64,000 nt of DNA, from assembly GCF_963855985.1 (NCBI RefSeq), contig NC_087118.1, positions 2,914,001-2,978,000 on the forward strand, in the 5' to 3' direction. This DNA comes from Ostrinia nubilalis. Taxonomy: Eukaryota > Arthropoda > Insecta > Lepidoptera > Crambidae. Below are positions 54,466-64,000 of this stretch, one piece after another (within the stretch, counting starts at the first letter, position 1; every line of letters begins with the position of its first letter). The notes under the pieces are model-generated. The model worked only from the letters and a program-made list of their open reading frames with translations. It did no database searches and was not told the origin of the DNA. The translations under genes and the position numbers were made by a program.

Positions 54466-55100
54466 TGTTGTCATATTGTTTCAGTGTATTTTCACACTAC
54501 TGTTTAAATTGTGTACTTCGCCTCCCATTTGTAACTCCAGTTGTGGGTACTAACGCAATGTTACAGTTTGTGCCTGTTTTTTACCGTCACTATTTTAATC
54601 CTTTTTTTATTTTAATTCAAGGTATTTTCACTGTTCACTTTGTTTTTCTTTCCGGTATTGTTTTGACATCTGTCTGACACTTCATCACACCTGACAGATG
54701 TGTTACGTGAGAAGGGAGGCAAAGGCATTTGTACATATTCTGTATAGACAAAATAACGTTGTAATAACGGTATTTCGATAACGGTATTTATTTACTTCAT
54801 CACATAAATAATTTTCTTTTTGTTTTAGTAATCTAGCCTTAATAATTTAGCTGTACCTGTATTTTGTTATGCTTTCTCAGCAGTTTTTGTTATTTATTTT
54901 ATATCGCAAAATTTTCTTGTTTCTTTTTTTGTAAAAGTAATCTTATGGTGAACCATTGTGAACAGTCAACCGGCAGGTCATGCGCAGCTATTAGTCGTAA
55001 TAGGTTTAACTTCATGTAACTTGACTGTATAGTATAGTTTATTTTTTATTTTTTAATATTTGATATTATTTATTGTTATTATATATATTAGTACACAACC
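54466..55100 (+). other. Inter-ORF spacer of the LINE
   Basis: T-rich, non-coding sequence between ORF1 and ORF2. The size is large for LINEs, but no insertion boundary can be defined in it. Confidence 0.5.
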
Positions 55101-55370
55101 ATGTCAGATAATGATGAATCATTCGTCTCTGCTAGTGACCACTCCTCTTCTTTTTACTCTCGGCACTCTTCTAACTCCTCGTCTTCTCTTCACAATTCTC
55201 TTCTCCTAGAACTTCAAAACTGCGACAACCTTCTCAATATCTGCCATATAAACGCACAAAGCATACCCCAACATTATTCCGAACTTCTTAACACTTTCTC
55301 TTCGGATATAATCCACGCGTTGCTGGTCTCTGAGAGTTGGTTGAACCCAAATCTGAACTCAACATCATAC

Positions 55371-56038
55371 CACAGAATAAGTAATAGTACAGGTACAGAA
55401 GGATTACTCCGTAAGACGATTTAAATAAATGCGAGTCTTGCTACGACGCGATACAGTGGAATTCAGCTCGCACAGCACTACGTACCTACAATTTTATTCA
55501 CCTACAAGTTTTGTCTCTTTCTATCGCGTGCCTCTGAACTCTTCTTACGCTGTTAGGGTTGCTGTCTAGTGAAAAAATAATTAATCTACTTATTTGTAAT
55601 GAGGTACTTATGTAGGTAAGTACGCATTCATTATGGAAAACCTTGGGAGAGGCCTTTGTCCAGCAGTGGACGTCATTTGGCTGAAACGAACGAACGCATT
55701 CTGAGCAGTAGTCATAGAAGGTTAGGTTCCTATACTATCCTAAGAATTATTGATTACCTACATGGTCAACATACCTTTCAGCATCTTTGGGAAGCGAAAA
55801 AAAAAGATAAATCCGGTAGATTTCTTTTCGAATTTAAACACCCGAACGCCGCACAATATTTCTTTCTCTTTATGTCTATTTTTAAATAATACTTCGATCA
55901 TAGAATTATAATCATACTACAACGCACGCCAGCGTCCTGACGGGCGCGCGCGTGACACTCGACTGATATAATACCCGCCGGCGGGGCGCTTCGCTGTAGG
56001 TAATTATCGGATGTACCGCGCGGAGTGAGCCAGGCCTG
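55371..56038 (+). mobile_element. Element Y, copy 3 (internally deleted)
   Basis: It starts and ends exactly like copies 1 and 2, flanked by the 7-bp ATCATAC (55364-55370, 56039-56045). The centre is replaced: sequence matches only to about 55621 and from about 55940, and a tiny RTE fragment plus unrelated sequence fills the gap. It is inserted in the endonuclease domain of the LINE ORF2. Confidence 0.9.
55630..55693 (+). mobile_element. 64-bp RTE 3' end with 8-bp TSD
   Basis: It carries the RTE terminal codons (GGCCTTTGTCCAGCAGTGGA) and an (AACG)n tail, flanked by ACGCATTC (55622-55629, 55694-55701). It is an extremely 5'-truncated retrotransposition of the same RTE family as 39064-39668. 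Confidence 0.85.
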
Positions 56039-58984
56039 ATCATACTCACTCCCAGGTTTTGTCCTGATTCGGAACGATAGACTCGGTAAAAGAGGCGGCG
56101 GTGTCGCCATCTACCTTCGGGGCGATATTCCATTTAAAATCATTCATACTACTCCCGGTGATTACTCTAACTCCATCGAATATATGTTTCTCGAGGTGCT
56201 CGTAAAGGGCGCTAAGGCTGTACTGGGAGTCGTATATTGCCCGCCTTCTGTCCACTACTTCCCCAAACTGGAGTCCGTGTTAGAATCAATATGTTCCGAG
56301 TATGCGCATGTTATAGTCATGGGTGATTTTAACACTGATTTGCTCAAGCCAACTCCACAGACTGGTAAGCTTCTGTCCATCCTTGAATCTGTCAACATGT
56401 CTAACTTACCGCTGGAGCCTACTCATCACAACATTGAGACTGATGACACTTGGTTAGATCTGATCCTCGTTTCTTCTCCTGAGCTCGCATCCAGGCATGG
56501 GCAATTGCTCGCGCCGGGTTTTTCACGGCACGATCTCATTTTTCTCTGCTACAAGCTCCGACCGCCCAAATATAAACCCGAGACCGTTTTCCTTCGAAGC
56601 CTTGCCAGGATCGATCAAGCGAAGCTCCAACTCGACTTATCGTCACTTGATTATAGTCCTATTGCTCGTGCTGATGATATTGACAGTAAAGTCAGTATTC
56701 TTAATGGCCTAATACTGCAGCTGTTTGACGAGCATGCCCCGCTGCGATCCGTTCGCGTTAAACGCCCACCGGCCCCGTGGATTACTAGCGCAGTGCGTGC
56801 GGCAATGGCGAAACGTGATCGGGCATTCCGCAGCTTTAAGGATAATCGATCTAGTGATAGGTGGAGCGCGTACAAACGTGCCAGGAACCGTTGCAACAAC
56901 TTAACTAGAGCAGCGAAACGCCGTTATTTCCATGATAACGTGCTCTCCTCTTCTAGTTCTGATGTCTGGAAATTTTTAAAATCACTTGGTCTTGGCAAGG
57001 CATCTTGTATTACTCCTTCCTCATCCTTCACTCCCAACGAGCTGAATATACACTTTTCTTCGGCCACTCTTTTGGACGTCACTACTAAGCTCTCTACGAT
57101 CTCCTATTTAAACTCTCTTCCTATTTCCACACATAGCTCCTTTTCATTCTCCCCTGTCATCGTTGATGAGACCAAAAAGATCATCCTCTCTATTAAATCG
57201 AAAGCTGTTGGCCCGGATGAGGTTAGTAGAGCGATGATACTCATGATCCTGGATAACTTACTTCCTGCCATCACCCATGTCATTAACTCCTCCTTTGACC
57301 GTGGGTGTTTCCCCTCCGCTTGGCGTCTGGCTCATGTCATTCCTTTGCCCAAACTCTCCAACCCTACCACCTTAAACCAATTTCGTCCTATCTCCATTCT
57401 ACCCTTTCTTTCTAAAGTTCTTGAAGCGGCAGCTCACAAACAGTTTTCAAAATTTGCACTCGAAAACCGTCTCCTTAGCCAATTTCAGTCTGGCTTCCGC
57501 CCAGGACATAGCACTACAACTGCGCTCCTAAAAATATTGGATGATGTCAGAGCTGGCATGGAGGAGTAACGGGTTACTGTACTAGTCTTAATAGACTTCT
57601 CAAACGCTTTTAACACGGTGGACCATGTCATCCTTCTTGCCATTCTATCCCACCTTGGAGTCTCTCCATCGGCTGCGGAATGGTTCTCATCTTATCTCTG
57701 CGGTCGGAGACAGGCGGTGCGAGTCGGTCGAACATGCTCGGAATGGAGAGATCTTGCAACCGGCGTACCTCAAGGAGGTATACTCTCACCCATCCTTTTT
57801 TCTGTCTTCATTAACATCCTTACTTCTCACCTTTCTTCATCCTTTCATCTCTACGCTGACGACCTCCAACTTTACGTACAAGCTGAACCCTCTAATATTT
57901 CTGATGCAGTCTCGCAGCTAAATTCAGACCTTCGCAGTATTGCTGATTGGTCTGGTAGGTTCGGAGTAAGGGTCAATCCCGGCAAGTGTCAGGCGATAGT
58001 GCTGGGGGGCTCTAGGCAACTGGCTAAATTGGATCTGGGATCGGCTCCTAATGTTGTCTTTGACGGAGTTGTTGTTAACTATTCTCCGTATGTGAAAAAT
58101 CTTGGACTCGTCATTGATAGCACTCTGAGTTGGTCTCAGGCCAGCATGTCAAGGAAACCAGCAGAAAGGTGATTGGCACGCTGCGGGCACTGTACCGCTT
58201 CAAAAACTTTCTACCCTCCAGCACAAAGACCTTGCTTGTGCGGTCCCTGATCCTGCCTATTCTTGATTATGGTGATATATGTTGTACGGACATCTCACAG
58301 GAACTTCTGAACAAGTTGGACCGCCTCCTGAACAACTGCATCAGATTTATTTTCGGCCTCCGTAAGTTTGACTACATCTCGTCTTTTCGCTCACAGCTTG
58401 GATGGCTTCCCATTAGACAGCGTAGAAACATTCGTTCTCTCTGTATGCTTCACTCGATTCTCTTCAATCCTGACTCTCCACCTTATCTAAAAGAGATGTT
58501 CCAGTACCTTCATTCTACTCACAATAGAAATCTTCGCTCTAATCAGACTCTTCAGCTTGTCACCCCTCGCCACACCACCGGCTTCATGTCTAACTCCTTC
58601 TCAGTCTCAGCAGTACGGCTCTGGAACGGCCTTCCGGCGAGTTTGCGAAAAGCAACCTCCAAATTTACATTCAAAAAGGCTCTGCGCAACTATTTCAAAG
58701 ACTAAAACTTTTTTTTTTTTTTTTATCTCTGACATGTGTTATGTGTACGCCAATAATAATATTATGTTTATGTATCTATGTGTATGTCTATTATATTAAT
58801 ATGTATTCGTATGTTATTTATTTTATCTAATGCTATGTAAATATATTAATTAAACGTCATATTTATTACACCGCCTTAGTCTCTCTACTCGACCTGTGGT
58901 TGACTGGCAGATAATGCCACCTGGCATTAAGTCCGCCACTGTACATATGCATGTGCAAAAGTGTAAATAAAATAAATAAAAATA

Positions 58985-59038
58985 AATTTATGTCGGTGTT
59001 CAGTAGATTCGGCTTACCTTCACAACTCGTAACTGATA
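58985..59038 (+). pseudogene. Mag-type gypsy integrase core, 18-residue piece
   Basis: The short frame 'VFSRFGLPSQLVTDN' is the integrase core segment containing the second catalytic Asp (TDN). It follows from the piece ending at 53415 and is cut again at 59039. Coding resumes at 62409. Confidence 0.82.
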
Positions 59039-59734
59039 ACAACTGTCTACAGCATTTTTGCGCACGGGTTATGCATAGCTTATTTTTATTGCTTTATGAC
59101 CTAGAATTAAGAATAACAACAAAAAATTGTTCTGAATTTGCTTTTATGTTTAAAAAATGGAAAAATTCATATCAATTAATGTATGAAACATGAACATAGA
59201 GATGATTCAATTTGTTGCCAAATATATTTTTTTCTTTCTTTCTTTCATTCTTTCTAATTATTAAAACATACCAAACATCCATTTAAGATTCATTCTCACA
59301 AGAGAAAATTTAAAACAGAGTCCAAATATTTATTAAAAATGAAAAGTTCTAATTTCCTGTCACGTTCCATAGAAGATTTTTCGCATAAAAATCTAACCCT
59401 ATCATGCTTTCAGTATACTGGCCTTGGTAACGTCGTCTCTCAAATCTCACTATATTTTGATGAAAGCGTGCCCCTTGTTCTTGCGAATAAGCCCCCATAA
59501 TTATGTATGAATATATCCCAATGAGAATGGGACGTGCATCTTTAGAGACATTCTACTATGAAGATGGAAAATTCAAATCGCTATAACTTCTTAAAAAGCA
59601 AATATTTTCGAAATGTAATCGCACTTTTTTATATAAATTTGCTTATATAATCAGAATATAATAAGTAAAATCCATGCGCAAAAAAATATTTTTATTTTGT
59701 TGACCGGTGTAATGGCCCCCCATTTTTACCCGAC

Positions 59735-59812
59735 TACGGCAAAGCAAAAGGAGGGTTATGAGTTTGACAGGCTATGTATGTATGTATGTATGTATGTATG
59801 TATGTATGTTCA
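59735..59812. repeat. ACCCGACTACGG repeat with (TATG)n microsatellite
   Basis: ACCCGACTACGGCAAAGC and AAGGAGGGTTATGAGTTTG precede about nine TATG units (59772-59809). This association is common in moth and butterfly genomes. The start ACCCGACTACG also resembles the CCCAACTACGAC core of the 62090-62408 palindrome. Confidence 0.7.
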
Positions 59813-60040
59813 TGTGTTCCCTCGTAACTTCTAAACTACTTATCAGAATTCGACAAATGACATATCATTAGAAGCGTCTTAATTGTCCGCTGGTTATAGG
59901 CTATATGGGGTTTCACAAAATCGAATGTGGCGCCCTCTAGCGGACAAAACATACAGAGTAAAAAAATAAAGTTAAGATAAATATGCCGTGTTTGGTATCA
60001 TTTGAAAGCGCTTTACTTGTACATTTTGAATATATATATA

Positions 60041-61916
60041 CAGGGTGTCCCGTAATGTAACGTCAAGCCGGAACTGGGTGTTGAGGCAAGTTGTGCTGGT
60101 TATCAGAAAAATATAAAAAAAAATCTATGTGGCATATTTTCAAAATAATAGGCATTTAAAAAAAATCTAAAAATTCTACTCCAGGTGACGGTCCTTTTAC
60201 TCGTGTTGCCACAAATTTTTACTTTTTCCAAATTTTTTTTTTGTTATGTAACCCTGAATAATGCTTCTCTAAATTGTTATCAAAATTACAAAACCAGCTG
60301 CTCCAACTTGGCTGAAAAAAATACATTATTCCCAAAAAAAAAATCAAAATAAAAATTTTGCCTAGTTTAAACTGACTGTACTGAAAAAAAATTGTACTAC
60401 GCGAGTGTGGCAAGTGACGTCATAATTTGGCGCATTTAGTAAGGATTCCAAAATGGTATAACACTTGGTAAATTTTTGCTGTAATTGTCGACAATTTTTG
60501 GTTTTTTGGAAATAGTCCCGTTTTTAACTTTATCTACCTTGGTTAAAAATTATTATTCTAATGTGCCCAAAATTCAAGTTTCTGTGACTGACTACCGTGC
60601 AGTCAGTCACAGAAACTTTTGTCACCATGACAGTAATAATAATTAGTAGTTGACATACTGTGACAAAAGTCACCCGTGCGCGCGCGCCTTTACTTTACTA
60701 CCTGCTCTGCCTGCACTTGTACTTGGCAACAGGGATAATATGGATATTATGAAGTTTCGGTTATGGATACGGTTACGGATATTAGAATAATATTATACCG
60801 GTTTCGGTTACGGTCACGGATATGAAATCATTTCAGATTATCCGAAAGTTTCGGATAATTTCGATTACGGAATTATTAGAATTTCAAAAATGTAGGTATA
60901 ATACAAATAGCAAGATGCTGCGTGAGCGTGACCCACATAGCTACTTTATGTACCAACTAAGACGACACCTATGTATGATAAAGGTAAAACAGGCTGGCAT
61001 ATTAGATGGTGCCAGCGAATGCCAGACAAGTTGGTAACAAATATTAAGATTTAAAGTACAATTCCAAGATGGGCCGCAGACCGCAAACTGCAACCGCAAA
61101 CTGCAAAACTATGAAATCGACAGCGAGGCATTGCAGCTGCGGCGTGTATGTATACTGCAGATTTCATAGAGTTTTGCAGTTTGGAATGGTACCCTTAAGA
61201 CTCCGCCTTTATCCGAAACTATCCGTAACTTTTGAATCAGTTTCGGTTACGGTTATGGATATTTTTTTATTTCGGATATCCGATAGTTTCGGTTACGGTT
61301 ACGGATATCCATAACATCCCTGCTTGGTAAGATGGCCCTCTCCGTCCCGCTCATACCTTTTAAAATGGCTTCTCCACCTCACTTAAGCCAGAAACTTGAA
61401 TTTTGGGCACATTAGAATAATATTTTTAACCAAGGTAGATAAAGTTAAAAACGGGATTATTTCCAATAAACAAAAATTGTCGACAATTACAGCAAGATTT
61501 TACAAAGTGTTATACCATTTTGGAATCCTTACTAAATGCGCCAAATTATGACGTCGCTTGCCACACTCGCGTAGTAAAATTTTTTTTCAGTACAGTCAGT
61601 TTAAACTAGGCAAAATTTTTATTTTGATATTTTTTTTGGGAATAATGTATTTTTTTCAGCCAAGTTGGAGCAGCTGGTTTTGTAATTTTGATAACAATTT
61701 AGAGAAGCATTATTCAGGGTTACATAACAAAAAAAAAAATTTAGAAAAAGTGACGAGTAAAAAGACCGTCACCGGTAGTAGAATTTTTTAATTTTTTTTA
61801 AATGCCTATTATTTTGACAAAATGCCACATAGATTTTTTTTTATATTTTTCTGATAACCAGCATAACTTGCCTCAACACCCAGTTCCGGCTTGACGTTAC
61901 ATTACGGGACACCCTG
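60041..61916. mobile_element. Mariner-like element with ~540-bp TIRs
   Basis: The termini CAGGGTGTCCCGTAA and their complement lie inside TA on both sides (60039-60040, 61917-61918). Arms 60041-60590 and 61387-61916 match imperfectly throughout. The interior holds a hAT MITE and non-coding sequence with no transposase, so it is a non-autonomous long-TIR element. Frames inside it are shadows of the arms. Confidence 0.88.
60730..61322. mobile_element. hAT MITE rich in GGTTACGGATA motifs
   Basis: The ends CAGGGATAATATGGATAT and ATATCCATAACATCCCTG are inverted repeats. CTTGGCAA and CTTGGTAA (8 bp, one mismatch) flank it (60722-60729, 61323-61330). Many TTTCGGTTACGGATATCC repeats fill the outer parts. 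It is nested in the mariner-like element. Confidence 0.85.
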
Positions 61917-62089
61917 TATATTACTAGCATTTGCTTGTGACTTTACCTGTATTCATGGGCTGATTGCATATAATTCAGATCTTTTCGTTCATAGCTTCTT
62001 TACTACTTATAAGTTCATCAATTTAACTTTTGTTAATACATATTATGCGCCACAAATACACTTTAACACCAAAATAGTACAAATAATAA

Positions 62090-62408
62090 AAAGTAAAAAA
62101 ACTAAAACCCAACTACGACAAAAAACGACGCTGAAAAAGTATAAAACAAGATTTTCAGAATACTGAACTGAACGAAGTTGCCAATGTAGTTGCATAGTAA
62201 TTTTCATGTTTGGAAAGGCGTAGTCACACGTTACTTAAACCTACCTACCGTAGCACTTTGACAACGTGTGACTGCGGTTTTCCAAACATGAAAATTACTA
62301 TGCAACTACATTGGCAACTTCGTTCAGTTCAGTATTCTGAAAATCTTGTTTTATACTTTTTCAGCGTCGTTTTTTGTCGTAGTTGGGTTTTAGTTTTTTT
62401 ACTTTTTT
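62090..62408. mobile_element. 319-bp near-perfect palindrome (foldback MITE)
   Basis: Arms of about 150 bp begin AAAAAGTAAAAAAACTAAAA and meet at a loop of about 20 bp near 62250. A transcript would fold into a long hairpin. The element abuts gypsy integrase coding on the right. No target duplication was resolved. Confidence 0.85.
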
Positions 62409-62850
62409 TCTCACAAGAGTTTAAAGAATACTGCATCAATAATTGTATAAAACATGTGACTACCGCTCCATACAGGCCCCAGGGCAATGGAGCGGCAGAA
62501 AATGCAGTCAAAACTGTAAAAAAGGCCCTCAAAAGAGCTATACATTCTGGTGAGAATGTCTTACAAGCTTTATATAAGTTTTTGTTATATTATAGAAATT
62601 GTGATCACGCTACTACGGGGTCTACGGGTGTGTCACCGGCAGTATTATTGGCGGGACGCCGCATGCGCACGCGGCTCGATGCCTTGCGGCCCGACGTCGC
62701 GGCGGTGGCGCAAGCGGCGCAGCGCCGCCAGGCGGCCGGCGCCGGGAGCACGCCCGCTCCTCAAGTACAGGTCGGCGAGCCGGTACTCGCACGCGACTAC
62801 TCCGCGCGGTCTGAGAAATGGTCTTTAGGGACTGTATCTAAAGTGAGATA
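62409..62850 (+). pseudogene. Mag-type gypsy integrase, core end and C-terminus
   Basis: The frame resumes with 'SQEFKEYCINNCIKHVTTAP' and 'RPQGNGAAENAVKTVKKA' (containing the catalytic Glu), 'LYYRNCDHATTGSTGVSPA', 'LLAGRRMRTRLD' and a GC-rich basic linker, then 'VQVGEPVLARDYSA', 'KWSLGTVSKV' (the GPY/F-like end). A TAG follows at 62849-62851, at the border with the RTE LINE. No stop or shift occurs inside this part. Confidence 0.9.
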
Positions 62851-64000
62851 GAAGTGCCGTGTGGGGACGGCCGTAAAGAATACAATTCTCCACCGCCAAC
62901 AGGAGGCGTGTCGTAAGAGGCGACAAAATCCTGTAGCACGAGATGGGCAGCAGCGTCTGCGTGCGAAACTTACAAAAAACTGCGCTCGCCAACCCGCCTG
63001 CCAAGCGTGGCGAGTATCGGCAAATCCCCTTAATGCAAAACATAACAGCGACCAGGCCCCCAGTCTCCGGTGGCCCCGCTGTTCCTGGCTACGGTAGCGG
63101 TCAGGGTAGCAGCGGGGCGGGGGGTGCTAAGAATCTCCGGAGGCGGACTGGCTACCCACACCAACGACGACTGGCCCTGGTAACCCATAATATACGCACG
63201 CTGAGGACTGACGAAAGGATCACAGAGTTGGAAGACGAACTGAGTAGGTTGCGATGGAGTATAATGGGACTATCGGAAGTCCGACGAGAGGGCGAGGACA
63301 CGATCACCCTAAAATCCGGCAACCTACTCTACTACCGGGAGGGCGAACAAGTGGTGTCGGGTTTCTCGTCCACAAGTCCCTCATTAACAACATCATCACC
63401 ATCGGAAGTGTGTCGAGCAGGGTTGCTTACCTGATACTCAGAGTATCCAAAAGATACTTGCTGAAGGTAATTCAGGTATACGCACCGACCTCTACACACC
63501 CAGATGAGGAAGTAGAGGCTATGTATGAGGACATAAGTAGGGCCATACATACTACTAAAACCTACTTCAATGTTGTTATGGGGGACTTCAACGCGAAGCT
63601 GGGCATGCGAGGTGATGATAAGCTGAGAGTGGGGCAATTTGGATGTGGGCAAAGGAACCCCAGGGGGCAGAGGCTGGCCGAATTTCTGGAGAAGGAAGAC
63701 CTCTTTGCGATGAACTCCTTCTTCCAGAAGCCGCCTCATAGGAAGTGGACATGGATGAGTCCCGATGGTTCTACGAAAAATGAGATTGACTTCATCATGA
63801 CCACAAAGCGACGAATATTTAGTGATGTCTCCGTGATCAACAGGGTGAAAACCGGTAGTGATCACCGAATGGTCAGAGGCATACTAAATATTAACGTCAA
63901 GCTAGAAAGGTCCCGTCTGATGAAGTCTACGCTCCGACCCTACAATTCCCATATCCACTGCCCCGAGAGCTTTCAGCTCGAGTTGTCAAATCGCTTTGCA
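62851..64000 (+). mobile_element. RTE LINE, 5' end, running off the window
   Basis: The element begins near 62851 with a GC-rich 5' UTR containing AGGAGGCGTGTCGTAAGAGG, recalled from lepidopteran RTE 5' regions, and continues beyond the right edge. It is inserted directly after the gypsy integrase C-terminus. The 3' end and duplication are outside the window. Confidence 0.82.
62943..64000 (+). pseudogene. RTE LINE AP endonuclease, partial
   Basis: The ATG at 62943 is the first in frame and fits RTE start position, with a poorly conserved basic leader of about 75 residues. Endonuclease motifs follow: 'LALVTHNIRTLRTDERI', 'WSIMGLSEVRR', a one-base frameshift near 63355, 'VIQVYAPTS', 'YFNVVMGDFNAKLG' (catalytic DFN) and 'KTGSDHRMVRG' (catalytic SDH). 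RT is expected past the right edge. The frameshift means this copy does not encode a full protein unless it is a sequencing error. Confidence 0.87.

Larger units (their letters stand above)
55101..58705 (+). pseudogene. LINE ORF2: AP endonuclease and reverse transcriptase
   Basis: It starts at the ATG at 55101 after a Ser-rich leader. Endonuclease motifs are 'NICHINAQSI' and 'VSESWL', then Y copy 3 (55371-56045 with duplication), then 'RGGGVAIYLRGDIPF', 'VIVMGDFNTDLL' and 'GFSRHDLIFL'. RT has 'FRPISILPFLSKVLE', an in-frame TAA at 57567-57569, 'VLIDFSNAFNTVDH', 'GVPQGGILSPILF' and catalytic 'YADDLQLY' (about 57853). A frameshift lies near 58135, and the post-RT region ends 'FKKALRNYFKD'. Removing Y and one ATCATAC keeps the frame. 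The domains are complete but the protein is dead. Confidence 0.9.
53416..58984 (+). mobile_element. Full-length two-ORF LINE (CR1/Jockey-like)
   Basis: 5' UTR, ORF1 (53656-54465), a 635-bp inter-ORF gap, ORF2 (55101-58705) and a 3' UTR ending in an AAATAAA-rich tail lie between two parts of the gypsy integrase. The short TCGG at both junctions may be part of the duplication. ORF2 is interrupted by element Y copy 3, one stop and one frameshift. Low-complexity CT-rich coding gives it a base composition unlike its neighbours. Confidence 0.85.
59039..62408. mobile_element. Composite DNA-element block in the integrase gene
   Basis: The interruption holds unidentified sequence (59039-59735), an ACCCGACTACGGCAAAGC-type repeat with a (TATG)n tract, a long-TIR mariner-like element and a palindrome at its right end (62090-62408). 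I cannot show that the whole is one insertion. The palindrome abuts the gypsy on the right and is the best candidate for the first arrival. Confidence 0.5.
4634..62850 (+). mobile_element. Mag-type Ty3/gypsy retrotransposon split into nine pieces
   Basis: Nine collinear + strand pieces together make one Ty3/gypsy gag-pol in canonical order: gag, two CCHC knuckles, protease, RT, RNase H, and integrase zinc domain, core and C-terminus. Each piece stops inside a conserved domain and the next resumes at or within a few residues of the same point, after an insertion that often has its own target duplication: GCCGAGG around 44754-45610, ATAAAGA around 49012-52890, TTATTAA around the ORF1-only LINE. 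This pattern favours one element invaded repeatedly over several unrelated fragments. The gag N-terminus and both LTRs are not visible. Nonsense codons and frameshifts show it is dead. 'Mag-type' is from gag/IN appearance and is inference. Confidence 0.8.

Noticed and set aside
60219..61791. Nearly identical frames on opposite strands (60219-60413 and 61558-61791)
   Set aside because: They are the two inverted arms of one mariner-like element, not a gene pair.
1..64000. CRISPR array, bacterial operons, riboswitches or rRNA
   Set aside because: Base composition, LINE and LTR content and lack of compact genes are eukaryotic. No spaced direct-repeat array or rRNA-like stretch was seen.

Overview
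This window reads as arthropod, very probably lepidopteran, repeat-dense heterochromatin. It is AT-rich and I recognise no host gene. The element mix (an R4-clade Dong-type LINE sitting in (TAA)n, RTE LINEs with moth/butterfly-style C-termini, Mag-type Ty3/gypsy, and palindromic AAA|TTT-inserting MITEs of the Spy type) suggests a moth or butterfly. A W chromosome or pericentromere is likely but unproven. Almost every coding signal is a transposable-element gene, most of them broken.

The key to the layout is nesting. A single + strand Mag-type Ty3/gypsy element appears to run from 4634 to 62850, cut into nine pieces: gag-zinc knuckles-protease start (4634-5484), protease (6031-6187), protease end-RT start (7724-7906), RT (44661-44753), RT (45611-45671), RT-RNase H (47779-49011), integrase zinc domain and core (52898-53415), core (58985-59038), and core to C-terminus (62409-62850). 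The pieces are in collinear order, and at most junctions the protein alignment resumes with little or no loss across the insertion. The insertions are, in order: a TIR element; a LINE (6188-7723) holding a hAT MITE; a 36.8-kb block bounded by roughly 543-bp inverted arms ('X', 7907-44660); an 857-bp element 'Y'; an ORF1-only LINE (45672-47778); a LINE (49012-52890) holding two DNA elements; a two-ORF LINE (53416-58984) holding Y and a tiny RTE; a composite DNA-element block (59039-62408); and an RTE LINE that runs off the right edge.

Block X holds most of the window. Its left arm is split by a Dong-type LINE (8003-18367). That LINE was hit by a minus-strand gypsy with identical 135-bp LTRs (8270-13076), which in turn was hit by a 529-bp Spy-type palindrome (11069-11597), giving five nesting levels. 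Further right are a decayed gypsy 3' half, a (TAA)n-targeted retroelement remnant, a minus-strand LINE with a zinc-finger ORF1 (22979-28010), a copy of Y carrying a non-coding LTR retrotransposon with identical LTRs (32133-35225), a 5'-inverted RTE insertion (39064-39668), and a cluster of Spy palindromes in a ~136-bp repeated monomer (40763-43133).

Nothing here works as an operon or host pathway. The elements interact as targets and parasites of each other. The most intact units (the ORF1-only LINE, the identical-LTR elements, the near-identical Spy copies) mark the youngest layers. Family names come from motif recognition without database searches. Repeat boundaries come from reading direct and inverted repeats by eye, and those supported by duplications or by filled/empty site pairs are the firmest.
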